A DNA stretch of 21,727 nucleotides from JAVBSN01 sp031547045 (lineage in GTDB: Bacteria > Bacillota > Clostridia > Lachnospirales > Lachnospiraceae), in assembly GCA_031547045.1 (NCBI GenBank), contig JAVBSN010000001.1, positions 1 to 21,727 of the forward strand, written 5' to 3'. Positions 1 through 7,506 of the stretch are shown in pieces; within the stretch, counting starts at the first letter, position 1; every line of letters starts with the position of its first letter. Under the pieces are notes generated by a model. The model made no database searches. It worked only from the letters and a program-made list of their open reading frames with translations, and was not told where the DNA came from. Made by a program: the position numbers and the translations under genes.

Positions 1-121
1 GTCTTGCTCTCTTTGCTGTAGCTAATACGATAGAATATCTACTTTGAACTACTGGTTGCTCTCCTGGTTCTACCTCACTATTAACAACTGCCATTAAATC
101 AGTATATGATGGATGTAACAT
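1..121 (-). CDS. rpoZ: RNA polymerase omega subunit, N-terminal part
   Basis: The first 40 codons read from an ATG at 121 and run off the window. The protein begins MLHPSYTDLM and continues through EPGEQPVV, SRYSIV and ATAKRARQ, the conserved N-terminal pattern of clostridial omega, a small subunit that helps assemble and stabilise RNA polymerase. An AAAGGAG ribosome binding site lies 8 nt upstream, inside the 3' end of gmk, and the gmk stop is only 2 nt away. The two genes are therefore probably co-transcribed, as is common in Firmicutes (gmk-rpoZ). The C-terminal part is outside the window, so completeness cannot be judged. Confidence 0.9.
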   Translation of the reverse strand, partial: MLHPSYTDLMAVVNSEVEPGEQPVVQSRYSIVLATAKRAR

Positions 122-123
122 AA

Positions 124-750
124 TTAAAACTCCTTTCTAATATCAAAAAGCTCTTGGCTTATATTTTTTACATAATTTATATTGTTTTCAGTTTTACAAC
201 TTTCAGCAATTATAATTGAATTAACTGTTGCTACACAATTATCTAAGTTATCATTTATAACTAAATAATCATATTTTTCCATATCTTCTGTTTCTTCATA
301 TGCTCTTTTTAATCTCTTAGCTATTACCTTGGCTTCTTCTGTGCCTCGGTTAACTAATCTATCTCTAAGACTTTCTCCACTTGGTGCTGTAAGGAATATT
401 AACACAGCTTCTGGATATTGATCTTTTATGTGCATAGCTCCTTGAACTTCTATCTCCAATATTACATTTCTGCCTTCTTCCATCTCTTTTTCAACAAAGG
501 CCCTTGGAGTTCCGTAATAGTTCTCTACCTACTGTGCCCATTCTATAAAACCATTATAATCAATTAGATTTTCAAATTCTGATTTGGTTTTAAAATAATA
601 TTCTCTTCCATCAACTTCACCTTCTCTTGGAGCTCTTGTAGTAGCTGAAATTGATAAGCTATATTCATATTGTTCAACAAGCTTCTTAACTACTGTACCC
701 TTGCCTACACCAGAAAAACCTGATATTACTATAAGTGCACCTTTTTTCAT
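124..750 (-). pseudogene. gmk: Guanylate kinase interrupted by in-frame TAG at codon 74
   Basis: Guanylate kinase phosphorylates GMP to GDP with ATP in the cytosol. The ATG at 750 follows an AGGAGA ribosome binding site. The P-loop GFSGVGKGT is at residues 11-19, followed by the GMP-binding-region signature TTRAPREGE. Codon 74 (531-529) is TAG, directly after EWAQ, and the same frame resumes without any shift as VENYYGTPRAFVEKEMEEGRN and then ILEIEVQGA. The rest of the kinase follows to a TAA at 124, about 207 residues in all, which is normal family length. Only this one codon is wrong; a Tyr codon (TAC or TAT) one base away would fit the family. The 73-residue fragment keeps the P-loop but lacks most of the enzyme. 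The internal ATG at 483 has no properly spaced ribosome binding site. Because gmk is normally essential, sequence error, readthrough or a second gmk are all live options. Confidence 0.9.
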
Positions 751-777
751 ATAAATATTCTCCTAATCATTATGTAT

Positions 778-1656
778 CTATTCAATATTTTGAATCTGTT
801 CTCTAACTTTTTCTATTTCTGTCTTTAAATCAATTGCTTTGTTAGAAATATCTAATGAACTAGCTTTAGATAATATAGTATTAGCTTCTCTATTCATTTC
901 TTGAGCAATAAAGTCTAACTTACGACCTACACTTCCACCTTCTTGCAAAATAGCTTTAGTACTTTCTATATGACTTCTTAATCTTACAGTTTCTTCATCT
1001 ACACATATCTTGTCTGCATATATAGTTACTTCTGTAACAATTCTTGATTCTTCAATATTTGTATTTTCTAATACTTCTCTAATCTTATTCTCTAATTTTG
1101 CTCTATATTCTGATATTAATTCAGGTGATTTCTCTTCAATAAAATCAACTATGTAAATCATATCATCAAGCTTACTTATCATATCTAACTTAAGATTCTC
1201 GCCCTCTATAATTCTTGAATCTACAAAAGCTTTTGCAGCTTCATCTAGTGCTTGTTCAATTATTTTCCAAAGTTTCTCTTCATCAACGGTTTGCTCTTCT
1301 AGTACAAGAACTTCTGGGAATCTTGCTAGTATACTAGGCTTAAAATCATTAGAAATACCGAATTGTTCACTCATTTCATTCATATACTTTACATATTCAG
1401 CAGCAATATCTTTGTTATACTTAACACAAACCTTATTTTCTGTGTAATCTTCATATGTAATAAATATATCAACCTTACCTCTATTAATATATTTTTTTAA
1501 ATGATTTCTTATACTTGATTCAAAAAAACTAAGTTTTTTAGGCATCTTAATATTAATGTCTGAATACCTATGATTAACTGCCTTCATCTCTATTACGATT
1601 TTACGCTCTGCATCTACTATCTCACTTCTTCCAAAGCCTGTCATACTTCTTATCAA
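778..1656 (-). CDS. yicC: YicC family endoribonuclease
   Basis: The protein is 292 residues. It begins IRSMTGFGRSE, the hallmark N-terminus of the YicC/YloC family, and ends in the conserved DUF1732-type region (GGSVGRKLDFIAQEMNREAN, then TEIEKVREQIQN). Family members are reported as endoribonucleases acting in RNA turnover. I place the start at the TTG at 1656, 6 nt after an AGGTG ribosome binding site; the first internal ATG (1644) is too far from it and the GTG at 1665 lies inside it. The gene heads a likely yicC-gmk-rpoZ transcription unit with a good promoter just upstream. It stops with TAG, which matters because gmk downstream carries an internal TAG. The product is a full-length family member. 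Confidence 0.88.
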   Translation of the reverse strand: MIRSMTGFGRSEIVDAERKIVIEMKAVNHRYSDINIKMPKKLSFFESSIRNHLKKYINRGKVDIFITYEDYTENKVCVKYNKDIAAEYVKYMNEMSEQFGISNDFKPSILARFPEVLVLEEQTVDEEKLWKIIEQALDEAAKAFVDSRIIEGENLKLDMISKLDDMIYIVDFIEEKSPELISEYRAKLENKIREVLENTNIEESRIVTEVTIYADKICVDEETVRLRSHIESTKAILQEGGSVGRKLDFIAQEMNREANTILSKASSLDISNKAIDLKTEIEKVREQIQNIE

Positions 1657-1701
1657 AAAGCTCACCTACCCACTATTATTTTTCTATATTTCAACTAATA
1701 T

Positions 1702-1730
1702 ATTATACTATTTCTACGTTTTTTTGTCTA
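1702..1730 (-). promoter_or_regulatory. Sigma-A-type promoter for yicC-gmk-rpoZ
   Basis: On the minus strand TAGACA (1730-1725) is separated by 17 nt from a perfect TATAAT (1707-1702). The promoter overlaps the last codons of the GtrA-family gene and predicts a start near 1695, about 40 nt before the yicC start codon. The spacing and match are good, but no transcript evidence is available. Confidence 0.6.
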
Positions 1731-2215
1731 TACGCCCAATATTTATTCATTAAAAAATTAATTGGTATTGTAAAAATCATATTAATAAATGGCCCCATAT
1801 AAGTTGCTAATGCTTTATTAGTTAACACAATTCCAAAGCCATTTACTATTTTATTAAGTCCATCTAAATATTGAGATATATTTATAATATCTATCCAAAA
1901 AATCAAAAGCAAAGGTCCCAATATTAATCCTGTAACTCCATATGACATATATGTTTTTATAAGGGTCTTCCACCATACGCGTTTTTCCCCTTCTTTACTT
2001 TCTTTAAAAACGAATTTATTACTTATTAAAAAAGCACTAAACACACTAATTATAAAACTTAATCCATTAGCACTTAAATATACCACTATATCTTCTTCAT
2101 TCATAGAAGTCGTACTTGATAACATAAATACAGTACCAGCGTATACTACATATGCCACAACTGAATTAAATACTCCTACTATACAGAATCTTACAAACTG
2201 CCAAAAAGATTTCAT
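1703..2215 (-). CDS. GtrA-like family membrane protein
   Basis: The protein is 170 residues with about four hydrophobic segments. It opens FWQFVRFCIVGVFNSVVAY, the typical GtrA-like first helix, and ends with FTIPINFLMNKYWAYR, the typical last helix. GtrA-like proteins sit in the cytoplasmic membrane and are thought to help move undecaprenyl-linked sugars in polysaccharide or teichoic acid glycosylation; the substrate cannot be told here. The loop around residues 80-125 is longer than in many short GtrA proteins. The ATG follows GGAGG at good spacing. No glycosyltransferase partner is adjacent, and the gene sits between rqcH and yicC with no obvious functional link. Confidence 0.8.
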   Translation of the reverse strand: MKSFWQFVRFCIVGVFNSVVAYVVYAGTVFMLSSTTSMNEEDIVVYLSANGLSFIISVFSAFLISNKFVFKESKEGEKRVWWKTLIKTYMSYGVTGLILGPLLLIFWIDIINISQYLDGLNKIVNGFGIVLTNKALATYMGPFINMIFTIPINFLMNKYWAYRQKNVEIV

Positions 2216-2251
2216 CTTTTGATTGCCTCCATATCTTTTCTTAACCTAACT

Positions 2252-2280
2252 ATAATACTATAATTCTTTAATTTCTTCAA
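2252..2280 (-). promoter_or_regulatory. Possible promoter for the GtrA-family gene
   Basis: On the minus strand TTGAAG (2280-2275), 17 nt, then TATTAT (2257-2252), placed at the very end of rqcH and about 37 nt before the GtrA-family start codon. The -35 is imperfect (four of six), and chance matches are common in DNA this AT-rich. Confidence 0.35.
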
Positions 2281-4000
2281 TACTTGGCTCAATATTCATA
2301 GAATAATTAGTATGATATATTACAAATCCTGGCTTTGCTGCTGGTGGTTTTTTAAGATTAGATCTTTTTGTATAATCGACCTCTACCTTAGGTGCAGACT
2401 TTCCTGCCGAATAATATGCTGCTAATCTTGCTGCCTCTTCATAAGTTTTATCAGGTAACTCCTTTTCACCTTCTAATTTTACAATAACATGAGAACCAGG
2501 CATCTGCTTTGCATGAAACCACATATCATTACCATTAGCAAATTTAAATGTAAGTTCATCATTTTGCAAATTATTTTTACCTACATACATGTGAAAACCA
2601 TCTGATGATATATAATGAAATGGTTTGCTTTTAACACTTCTTATTTTCTTACCCTTAGTGTATTTTGCTTTTACATATCCTGCTTGAATTAATTCTTCCT
2701 TTATCTCAGATAAATCATTTTCATATATAGCAATATCAAGTGAATTCTGTACTGACAACAAATGATCTAGTTCAGATTTTGATTCTTCTGTTAATTCAAT
2801 TAAAGCCTCGTAGGTTCTCTTCAGCTTATTATATTTTGCAAAATATTTATTAGCATTTTCAGTTGGAGTTAATGTATTATCAATTGGTATGCTAACCTCT
2901 TCATTGTTATAATAATTAATTGCTAAAAGTTGTTTATCTTCAGCTTTTAAATTATAACCATATATATTAATTAATTCACCATATATTTTATATTTATCTC
3001 TTTTTTCAGTATCTTTTAATTGTTTAACTTGCAAATCATATTTCTTACTAGTTCTTTCAATACAAGTACTAACAACTCGTCTTAAATCAGAAGACTTTTG
3101 TCTTATTCTTGTTACAGTTTCCTTATCCTTGTAATACTTCTCCAATACCTGTGATATACTTTGAAAAATCACACATTCATTATCACTGTATGAATCTAAG
3201 ACAACAGATGAAAATTCAATAGGAATACCTTCTGAATATATAATATTAGGCATATATTTCTTATCCGTGATTTCTAATATAAATTTTAACATTTGGTTAT
3301 ATAAATTATCTTTTAAAATATCATCAATGGATTCTGTTGGCCTATCAGCTTCAACACCTGCCCTATAACAGATTTCATTTGCTATTAATGGACTAAATCC
3401 TATAATTGATGAATATATTGCTTTACATATATTTAAAGGCTTAGTAATTATAAAATTTTCAAAATAATCTTTATTTAAATCTAATGGATTAATCTTGTCT
3501 TTATTTGGGGGTATTATATAATCTCTACCTGGTAATACCTCTCTCACAGAACTTATTTGAGCAGATATATGTTTAATACTATCAATAATCATATCTTTAT
3601 TATCCGTAAATATAATATTGCTATGCTTACCCATTAACTCTATAATAAGTTTTTTTCTACATAAATCACCTAGTTCATCTAAATGTTCTATCTCAAGCAC
3701 TATTATTCTTTCAAAATTAGGTTGATATACTTCCACAACCCTTCCATTTCCTATATGTTTTCTTAATAACATACAAAAATTAGGGGCTGTAAGAGGATTA
3801 TCTTTATTATTAGTTGTTAAATATACAAGTGGTAATGATGCACTTGCTGATAATAACAATCTGTGATTTTCTCTATTGTTTTTAATTACTATATTTAGTT
3901 CATCTGTTTCTGGTTGATATATTTTATATATTCTTCCACCAACAACTGTCTCTTTTAATTCATTAACTATATTTGATATAACAACACCATCGAATGCCAT
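2258..4000 (-). CDS. rqcH: NFACT protein, RqcH/Rqc2 homologue
   Basis: The protein is 580 residues and begins MAFDGVVISNIVNELKE, the standard NFACT-N opening. The frame stays open further upstream, but only the ATG at 4000 has a ribosome binding site (GGAGG, 8 nt). The NFACT-N domain includes FCMLLRKHIGNG. A long charged helical middle (about residues 300-440) fits the coiled-coil arms. The NFACT-R domain near the end carries NDMWFHAKQMPGSHVIV. Bacterial members (RqcH, formerly FbpA or fibronectin-binding protein) bind stalled 50S subunits with peptidyl-tRNA and recruit tRNA-Ala to add C-terminal alanine tails as degradation tags. The older adhesin annotation is less likely to be the main role. 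The gene ends in TAG. Confidence 0.9.
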   Translation of the reverse strand: MAFDGVVISNIVNELKETVVGGRIYKIYQPETDELNIVIKNNRENHRLLLSASASLPLVYLTTNNKDNPLTAPNFCMLLRKHIGNGRVVEVYQPNFERIIVLEIEHLDELGDLCRKKLIIELMGKHSNIIFTDNKDMIIDSIKHISAQISSVREVLPGRDYIIPPNKDKINPLDLNKDYFENFIITKPLNICKAIYSSIIGFSPLIANEICYRAGVEADRPTESIDDILKDNLYNQMLKFILEITDKKYMPNIIYSEGIPIEFSSVVLDSYSDNECVIFQSISQVLEKYYKDKETVTRIRQKSSDLRRVVSTCIERTSKKYDLQVKQLKDTEKRDKYKIYGELINIYGYNLKAEDKQLLAINYYNNEEVSIPIDNTLTPTENANKYFAKYNKLKRTYEALIELTEESKSELDHLLSVQNSLDIAIYENDLSEIKEELIQAGYVKAKYTKGKKIRSVKSKPFHYISSDGFHMYVGKNNLQNDELTFKFANGNDMWFHAKQMPGSHVIVKLEGEKELPDKTYEEAARLAAYYSAGKSAPKVEVDYTKRSNLKKPPAAKPGFVIYHTNYSMNIEPSIEEIKEL

Positions 4001-4030
4001 TATTATTCCTCCATATCTATACACACGCAC

Positions 4031-4057
4031 AGGGACAGACCAAATAAGTCTGTCCCT
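4031..4057. repeat. Perfect 10-bp inverted repeat, REP-like palindrome
   Basis: AGGGACAGAC at 4031-4040 and GTCTGTCCCT at 4048-4057 form a perfect 10-bp stem with a 7-nt loop. It lies between the glgA stop and the rqcH start. Neither strand has a T-run after the stem, so it does not look like an intrinsic terminator. The GC-rich arms stand out from the AT-rich surroundings, as a dispersed palindromic element would, but no second copy is present in this window. Confidence 0.7.
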
Positions 4058-4062
4058 ATGTA

Positions 4063-5499
4063 TTATAAACTTTGATATAATTCTTCGTATACACGAGCTG
4101 ATGAACACCAAGAATAATCTTCTTTCATACCTCTTTCTTGAATTCCATACCAACTTGCCTTATCATTATAAAATACTTCTTTTGCATAATTAATTGTCTT
4201 TAATAATTCTTGTGCACTATAATTTGCAAAACTAAATCCTGTTCCTGTCTTTTCATACTCATTATATGGAGCTACTGTATCTGCAAGACCACCTGTCTCA
4301 CGAACTATTGGTACTGTTCCATATCTAAGTGCCATTAATTGAGTTAATCCACAAGGTTCAAATCTTGATGGTACTAACATAGCATCACAACCTGCATACA
4401 TTTTGTGAGAGCGCTCATCTGAATAATAAATATTAGCAGAAACCTTAGCTGGATGAATTCCTTGATAATATTTAAACATATTCTCGTATTTTGCATCTCC
4501 TGTACCTAATACAATAAATTGAACTCCATCCTGACAAATATCATTCATTACTGCATCTACCAAATCTAATCCCTTTTGATCTGTTAATCTTGATATAATA
4601 CCTAATACAAATTGTTTATCATCAACTGGTAATCCAAATTCCTTTTGTAATCTTCTCTTATTCTCTGCTTTATTCTTCTTATATGCTTTAACTGAATAAT
4701 TCTTATATATATGAGGATCTTTTGCAGGATCGTAAATATTATAATCTATTCCATTTACAATTCCCCAAAGTGATTGATTTCTTGCACTTAAAAGACCTTC
4801 CATTCCTTCACCATAATAAGGTGTTTGTATCTCTTTTGCATATGTATTACTAACAGTTGTTATCTTATCTGCATATACAAGACCACCTTTTAGCATACTA
4901 GCATCCTTATAAACTTCTAATTTATCTGGAGTAAATACATAATCTGGTAAACCTGAAAATGCTTTAACTGTCTTAATATCCCAACGCCCTTGAAATTGTA
5001 AATTATGAATTGTCATTACTGACTTCATATCTTTATAAAATTCATTATCGTTAAACATTGTTTTAAGATATACAGGTACAAGTCCTGCTTGCCAATCATG
5101 ACAATGAACAACATCTGGTTTAAATCCTATTACTGGTAATATAGATAATGCTGCTTTGGAAAAGAAACTAAACTTCTCAATATCCCATTTTGCATCAGCA
5201 TAAGGAGTTACTCCATTAAAATAATACTCGTTATCTATAAAATATACAGGTACACCTTCATACTCCATATACATAACTCCAACATATTGTTGTCTCCAAC
5301 CTATATCCATATGAAAATGGGTAATATATCTCATCTTTTCTCTATATTTATTAGGAATACACAAATAATCTGGTACTATAATTCTTACATCATATTCCTT
5401 CTTATCAAATATCTTAGGTAACGTTCCAACAACGTCTGCAAGTCCACCTGTCTTAATAAATGGTACACATTCTGATGCAATATAAGCAATCTTCTTCAT
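4063..5499 (-). CDS. glgA: Glycogen synthase (ADP-glucose type, GT5)
   Basis: The protein is 478 residues, the normal size for bacterial GlgA. It transfers glucose from ADP-glucose onto growing alpha-1,4-glucan in the cytosol. KTGGLADV at residues 16-23 is the ADP-glucose binding motif; VVHCHDWQAGLVP, VNGIDYNIYDP, SRLTDQKGLDL and SRFEPCGLTQLMALRYG follow in the GT-B fold order. The ATG has a GGAG ribosome binding site. Other glg genes are not adjacent. A sigma-A-type promoter lies about 25 nt upstream of the start, so it is probably transcribed separately from spo0A. The product appears intact. Confidence 0.95.
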   Translation of the reverse strand: MKKIAYIASECVPFIKTGGLADVVGTLPKIFDKKEYDVRIIVPDYLCIPNKYREKMRYITHFHMDIGWRQQYVGVMYMEYEGVPVYFIDNEYYFNGVTPYADAKWDIEKFSFFSKAALSILPVIGFKPDVVHCHDWQAGLVPVYLKTMFNDNEFYKDMKSVMTIHNLQFQGRWDIKTVKAFSGLPDYVFTPDKLEVYKDASMLKGGLVYADKITTVSNTYAKEIQTPYYGEGMEGLLSARNQSLWGIVNGIDYNIYDPAKDPHIYKNYSVKAYKKNKAENKRRLQKEFGLPVDDKQFVLGIISRLTDQKGLDLVDAVMNDICQDGVQFIVLGTGDAKYENMFKYYQGIHPAKVSANIYYSDERSHKMYAGCDAMLVPSRFEPCGLTQLMALRYGTVPIVRETGGLADTVAPYNEYEKTGTGFSFANYSAQELLKTINYAKEVFYNDKASWYGIQERGMKEDYSWCSSARVYEELYQSL

Positions 5500-5522
5500 T
5501 TTCCAAACTCCTTCAAACCCAT

Positions 5523-5552
5523 ATTATACTTGGCTTGTAAATGTTTTGCCAA
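5523..5552 (-). promoter_or_regulatory. Promoter for glgA
   Basis: On the minus strand TTGGCA (5552-5547), 18 nt, then a perfect TATAAT (5528-5523). The predicted start is close to 5516, leaving a short leader with a GGAG ribosome binding site before the glgA ATG. Confidence 0.55.
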
Positions 5553-5599
5553 TCATAAATGTAACACCGTATACACTAACCTCGAAAAACAATCTTTAC

Positions 5600-5749
5600 A
5601 TTGACTTTGACAATACCTCAGTCAATTACAAGATACGGCTACAAGTAAGTTCGATAGAATCTTACTAAGTTTTCTGCCAGTAGTTAAGTGTCTAGGTGTG
5701 CATTTTTACTATGCTCAAAAATACTTCGCTAAGTAAAAATAGTATACCA
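5600..5749 (-). other. Structured non-coding gap, candidate RNA element
   Basis: The 288-bp gap between spo0A and glgA has no convincing reading frame. Read on the minus strand it holds three inverted repeats in a row: a 9-bp pair ATTTTTACT/AGTAAAAAT (5740-5732 with 5710-5702); AGTAAG-A-TTC/GAA-CTTACT with a TATC loop and one bulged base (5666-5644); and a perfect 7-bp pair ATTGACT/AGTCAAT with a 13-nt loop (5626-5600). An extended -10 like TGGTATACT is at 5749-5741, with only a weak -35 (TTTATT at 5769-5764). It could be a small RNA, a 3' structure of the spo0A transcript, or a decayed dispersed repeat. The stems are seen; a function is not. Confidence 0.4.
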
Positions 5750-5787
5750 TATATCCCTAAATAAATAAACATATCTTTTAAAGAATT

Positions 5788-6594
5788 CTAAGCTCTCATT
5801 CTATAATCTAATCTTAGCTTGTCTGATACTAGAGCAATAAATTCTGAGTTTGTTGGTTTTCCTTTTCCTGCATTAACTGTATATCCAAACATATCTTCAA
5901 TTACTTCAATTCTTCCTCTATTAAATGCAACTTCTATAGCATGTCTTATTGCTCTTTCTACACTACTTGATGTTGTTTTATACTTCTTTGCAATACTTGG
6001 ATATAATAATTTTGTTATATAGTTTAGCATATTAATATCTTGAACTGACATTATTATTGCTTCTCTTACATATTGATATCCTTTTATGTGTGCTGGTATT
6101 CCTATTTCTCTAATTATATTAGTAACATCATTTTCTAAATTATTTTCAAAATATTTTTCTCTATCTTCTTTATCCACACTGTATATCTTTCCTTCTATCA
6201 ACTCAGAAGAGGTTCCATTTATTGATTTATATACTTGTGTAATTCTTCTTACTAATACATTTATATCATATGGTTTCATTATGTAATAAGCTGCCCCTAA
6301 ATTAAATGCACAATTTATCAAATTTGTTGAACCCACAGTAGTAACAAAATTAAATTGTGTATTAATATCTGGTTAATTACTTTTTATTTTATCTAAAACT
6401 CCTAGACCATCAATTCCAGGTAATATTATATCTAACAATACTATATCTGGTCTTTTATTAACAATTTCCTTATAAGCATCATTTCCATTATCCACCGTAG
6501 CTACAATATTGATTTCCTCTCCTAAGATACTTTTAAGCTGATTACTAACGCTATTATAACTCTGGTCAGCTACTACTACTTTCATGTTATTCAT
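5788..6594 (-). pseudogene. spo0A: Spo0A, second tandem copy, interrupted by in-frame TAA at codon 74
   Basis: Spo0A is the response regulator that commits cells to sporulation. The ATG at 6594 has AGGAGG 10 nt upstream; 268 codons run to a TAG at 5788, counting the internal stop. The receiver keeps D10, the phospho-acceptor D55 (IVLLDIILPGIDG), T86 and K107 (MKPYD), but the second acidic-pocket residue is Q11 instead of Asp. Codon 74 (6375-6373) is TAA after DKIKSN, and the frame continues unshifted with PDINTQF. The Spo0A C-terminal domain is complete (IPAHIKGYQY, VERAIRHAIEVAF, GKPTNSEFIAL), but the recognition helix reads SSSVERAI where Spo0A normally has SRVERAI. As written, only a 73-residue receiver fragment would be made. 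A downstream restart would yield a DNA-binding domain alone, but no ribosome binding site supports one. It has its own promoter and a 0A box. Confidence 0.88.
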
Positions 6595-6616
6595 TTTTTC
6601 TCTTCCTCCTGTCATA

Positions 6617-6623
6617 TGTCGAA
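6617..6623 (+). promoter_or_regulatory. 0A box (Spo0A-binding 7-mer) in front of spo0A
   Basis: TGTCGAA on the plus strand is a perfect match to the core 0A box. It lies between the predicted transcription start (about 6631) and the ribosome binding site of the second spo0A copy. Binding there would be expected to hinder transcription, suggesting negative autoregulation. A perfect 7-mer can occur by chance in a window this size. Confidence 0.5.
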
Positions 6624-6637
6624 TGTTGGTAATTGCT

Positions 6638-6666
6638 ATAATATACATTATTTACCATTTTGTCAA
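6638..6666 (-). promoter_or_regulatory. Sigma-A promoter for the second spo0A copy
   Basis: On the minus strand a perfect TTGACA (6666-6661) is separated by 17 nt from TATTAT (6643-6638). It lies in the 93-bp gap between the two Spo0A-family genes, so the second copy can be transcribed independently of the first. This is the best -35 in the window. Confidence 0.7.
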
Positions 6667-6687
6667 CAAAAAAATTTATTTTACCTT

Positions 6688-7470
6688 TTATGCTGATTTT
6701 AATTTGTTATCTAATCTTATTTTGTCAGCTATTAATGCAATAAATTCTGAATTTGTTGGTTTACCTTTTACTGCGCTTACTGTATATCCAAATAATTCAT
6801 TTATTGTATCCATTTTGCCTCTACTCCAAGCAACTTCTATGGCATGTCTTATTGCTCTTTCAACTCTGCTTGGTGTTGTTGAATATATCTTTGCTATAGA
6901 TGGATACAATTGTTTTGTAATTGAATTAAGAATATCCATGTCTTCAATAGACATAATAATTGAAGATCTTAAATATTGATAACCCTTTATATGTGCAGGC
7001 ACTCCAATTTCATGTATTATATTAGTTACTTGAACTTCTAAATCATTATTATTTTTATCATCTTCAAATACGACAACTCCCTTTGAATTATTTGCCTTTG
7101 ATGATAATGCCATTTTTATACCATCATACAAAGTATTCTCTTCTGTTGGCAACATAACTATACTAACTATATCTCCCTCCTCACTATGCTCAATAATTCG
7201 TTCTTGTCCTTTGTACATTGATAATATATATTTTACTCCTTTCGTATTTATTTCTTTTGATTTTTCAATAACACCAAATCCATCTATTACAGATAAAAAC
7301 GGATCCAATATTACAATATTGGGTTCTTTATCCTTTATTATTTGTAATGTTGTACTTCCATCTACAGTTTTTCCTATTATATCGATGTCCTTATGTTTCT
7401 TTAGTATAAATTCCATATCCTTCGTAGTTTTTTCATCATGATTAGCAATTAATACTTTTATACTATTCAA
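6688..7470 (-). CDS. Spo0A-family regulator with degenerate receiver (first tandem copy)
   Basis: The protein is 260 residues. I choose the TTG at 7470, 8 nt from AGGAGG; the GTG at 7476 is only 2 nt from it. The N-terminal receiver is recognisable but degenerate: the acidic pair is N10-H11 (IANHDE), the phospho-acceptor Asp is kept at D56 (VILDPFL), the switch Thr is replaced by S84, and the conserved Lys is lost (MLPTEE at residues 106-111). The C-terminal Spo0A domain (from about residue 148) is canonical: VPAHIKGYQY, SRVERAIRHAIEVAW at 201-215, and GKPTNSEFIAL. Without the Mg-binding pocket it probably cannot be phosphorylated in the usual way, so it may act constitutively, respond to another signal, or modulate its neighbour. 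The position directly after spoIVB is the classic spo0A locus. It ends in TAA. Confidence 0.88.
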   Translation of the reverse strand: MNSIKVLIANHDEKTTKDMEFILKKHKDIDIIGKTVDGSTTLQIIKDKEPNIVILDPFLSVIDGFGVIEKSKEINTKGVKYILSMYKGQERIIEHSEEGDIVSIVMLPTEENTLYDGIKMALSSKANNSKGVVVFEDDKNNNDLEVQVTNIIHEIGVPAHIKGYQYLRSSIIMSIEDMDILNSITKQLYPSIAKIYSTTPSRVERAIRHAIEVAWSRGKMDTINELFGYTVSAVKGKPTNSEFIALIADKIRLDNKLKSA

Positions 7471-7506
7471 AATCACAACCTCCTGTTATTTTTTGTAAAT
7501 CTTCTT

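Noticed and set aside
124..483. Separate gene starting at the internal ATG of gmk
   Set aside because: It is the C-terminal part of guanylate kinase in the same frame, with no properly spaced ribosome binding site.
4031..4057. Intrinsic terminator of glgA
   Set aside because: The stem is strong but no T-run follows on the minus strand.
4001..4153. N-terminal extension of RqcH
   Set aside because: It would run across the palindrome and into glgA, is not like the family, and the ATG at 4000 has a strong ribosome binding site.
5788..6336. Separate single-domain gene starting at the GTG after the spo0A TAA
   Set aside because: The frame is continuous with the receiver, the GTG has no ribosome binding site, and the sequence before it already matches the Spo0A receiver.
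529..6375. Alternative genetic code with TAG or TAA read as sense
   Set aside because: yicC, rqcH, nadK, spoIIIAF and spo0A end in TAG and many genes end in TAA at the expected protein ends, and no other conserved frame contains internal stops.
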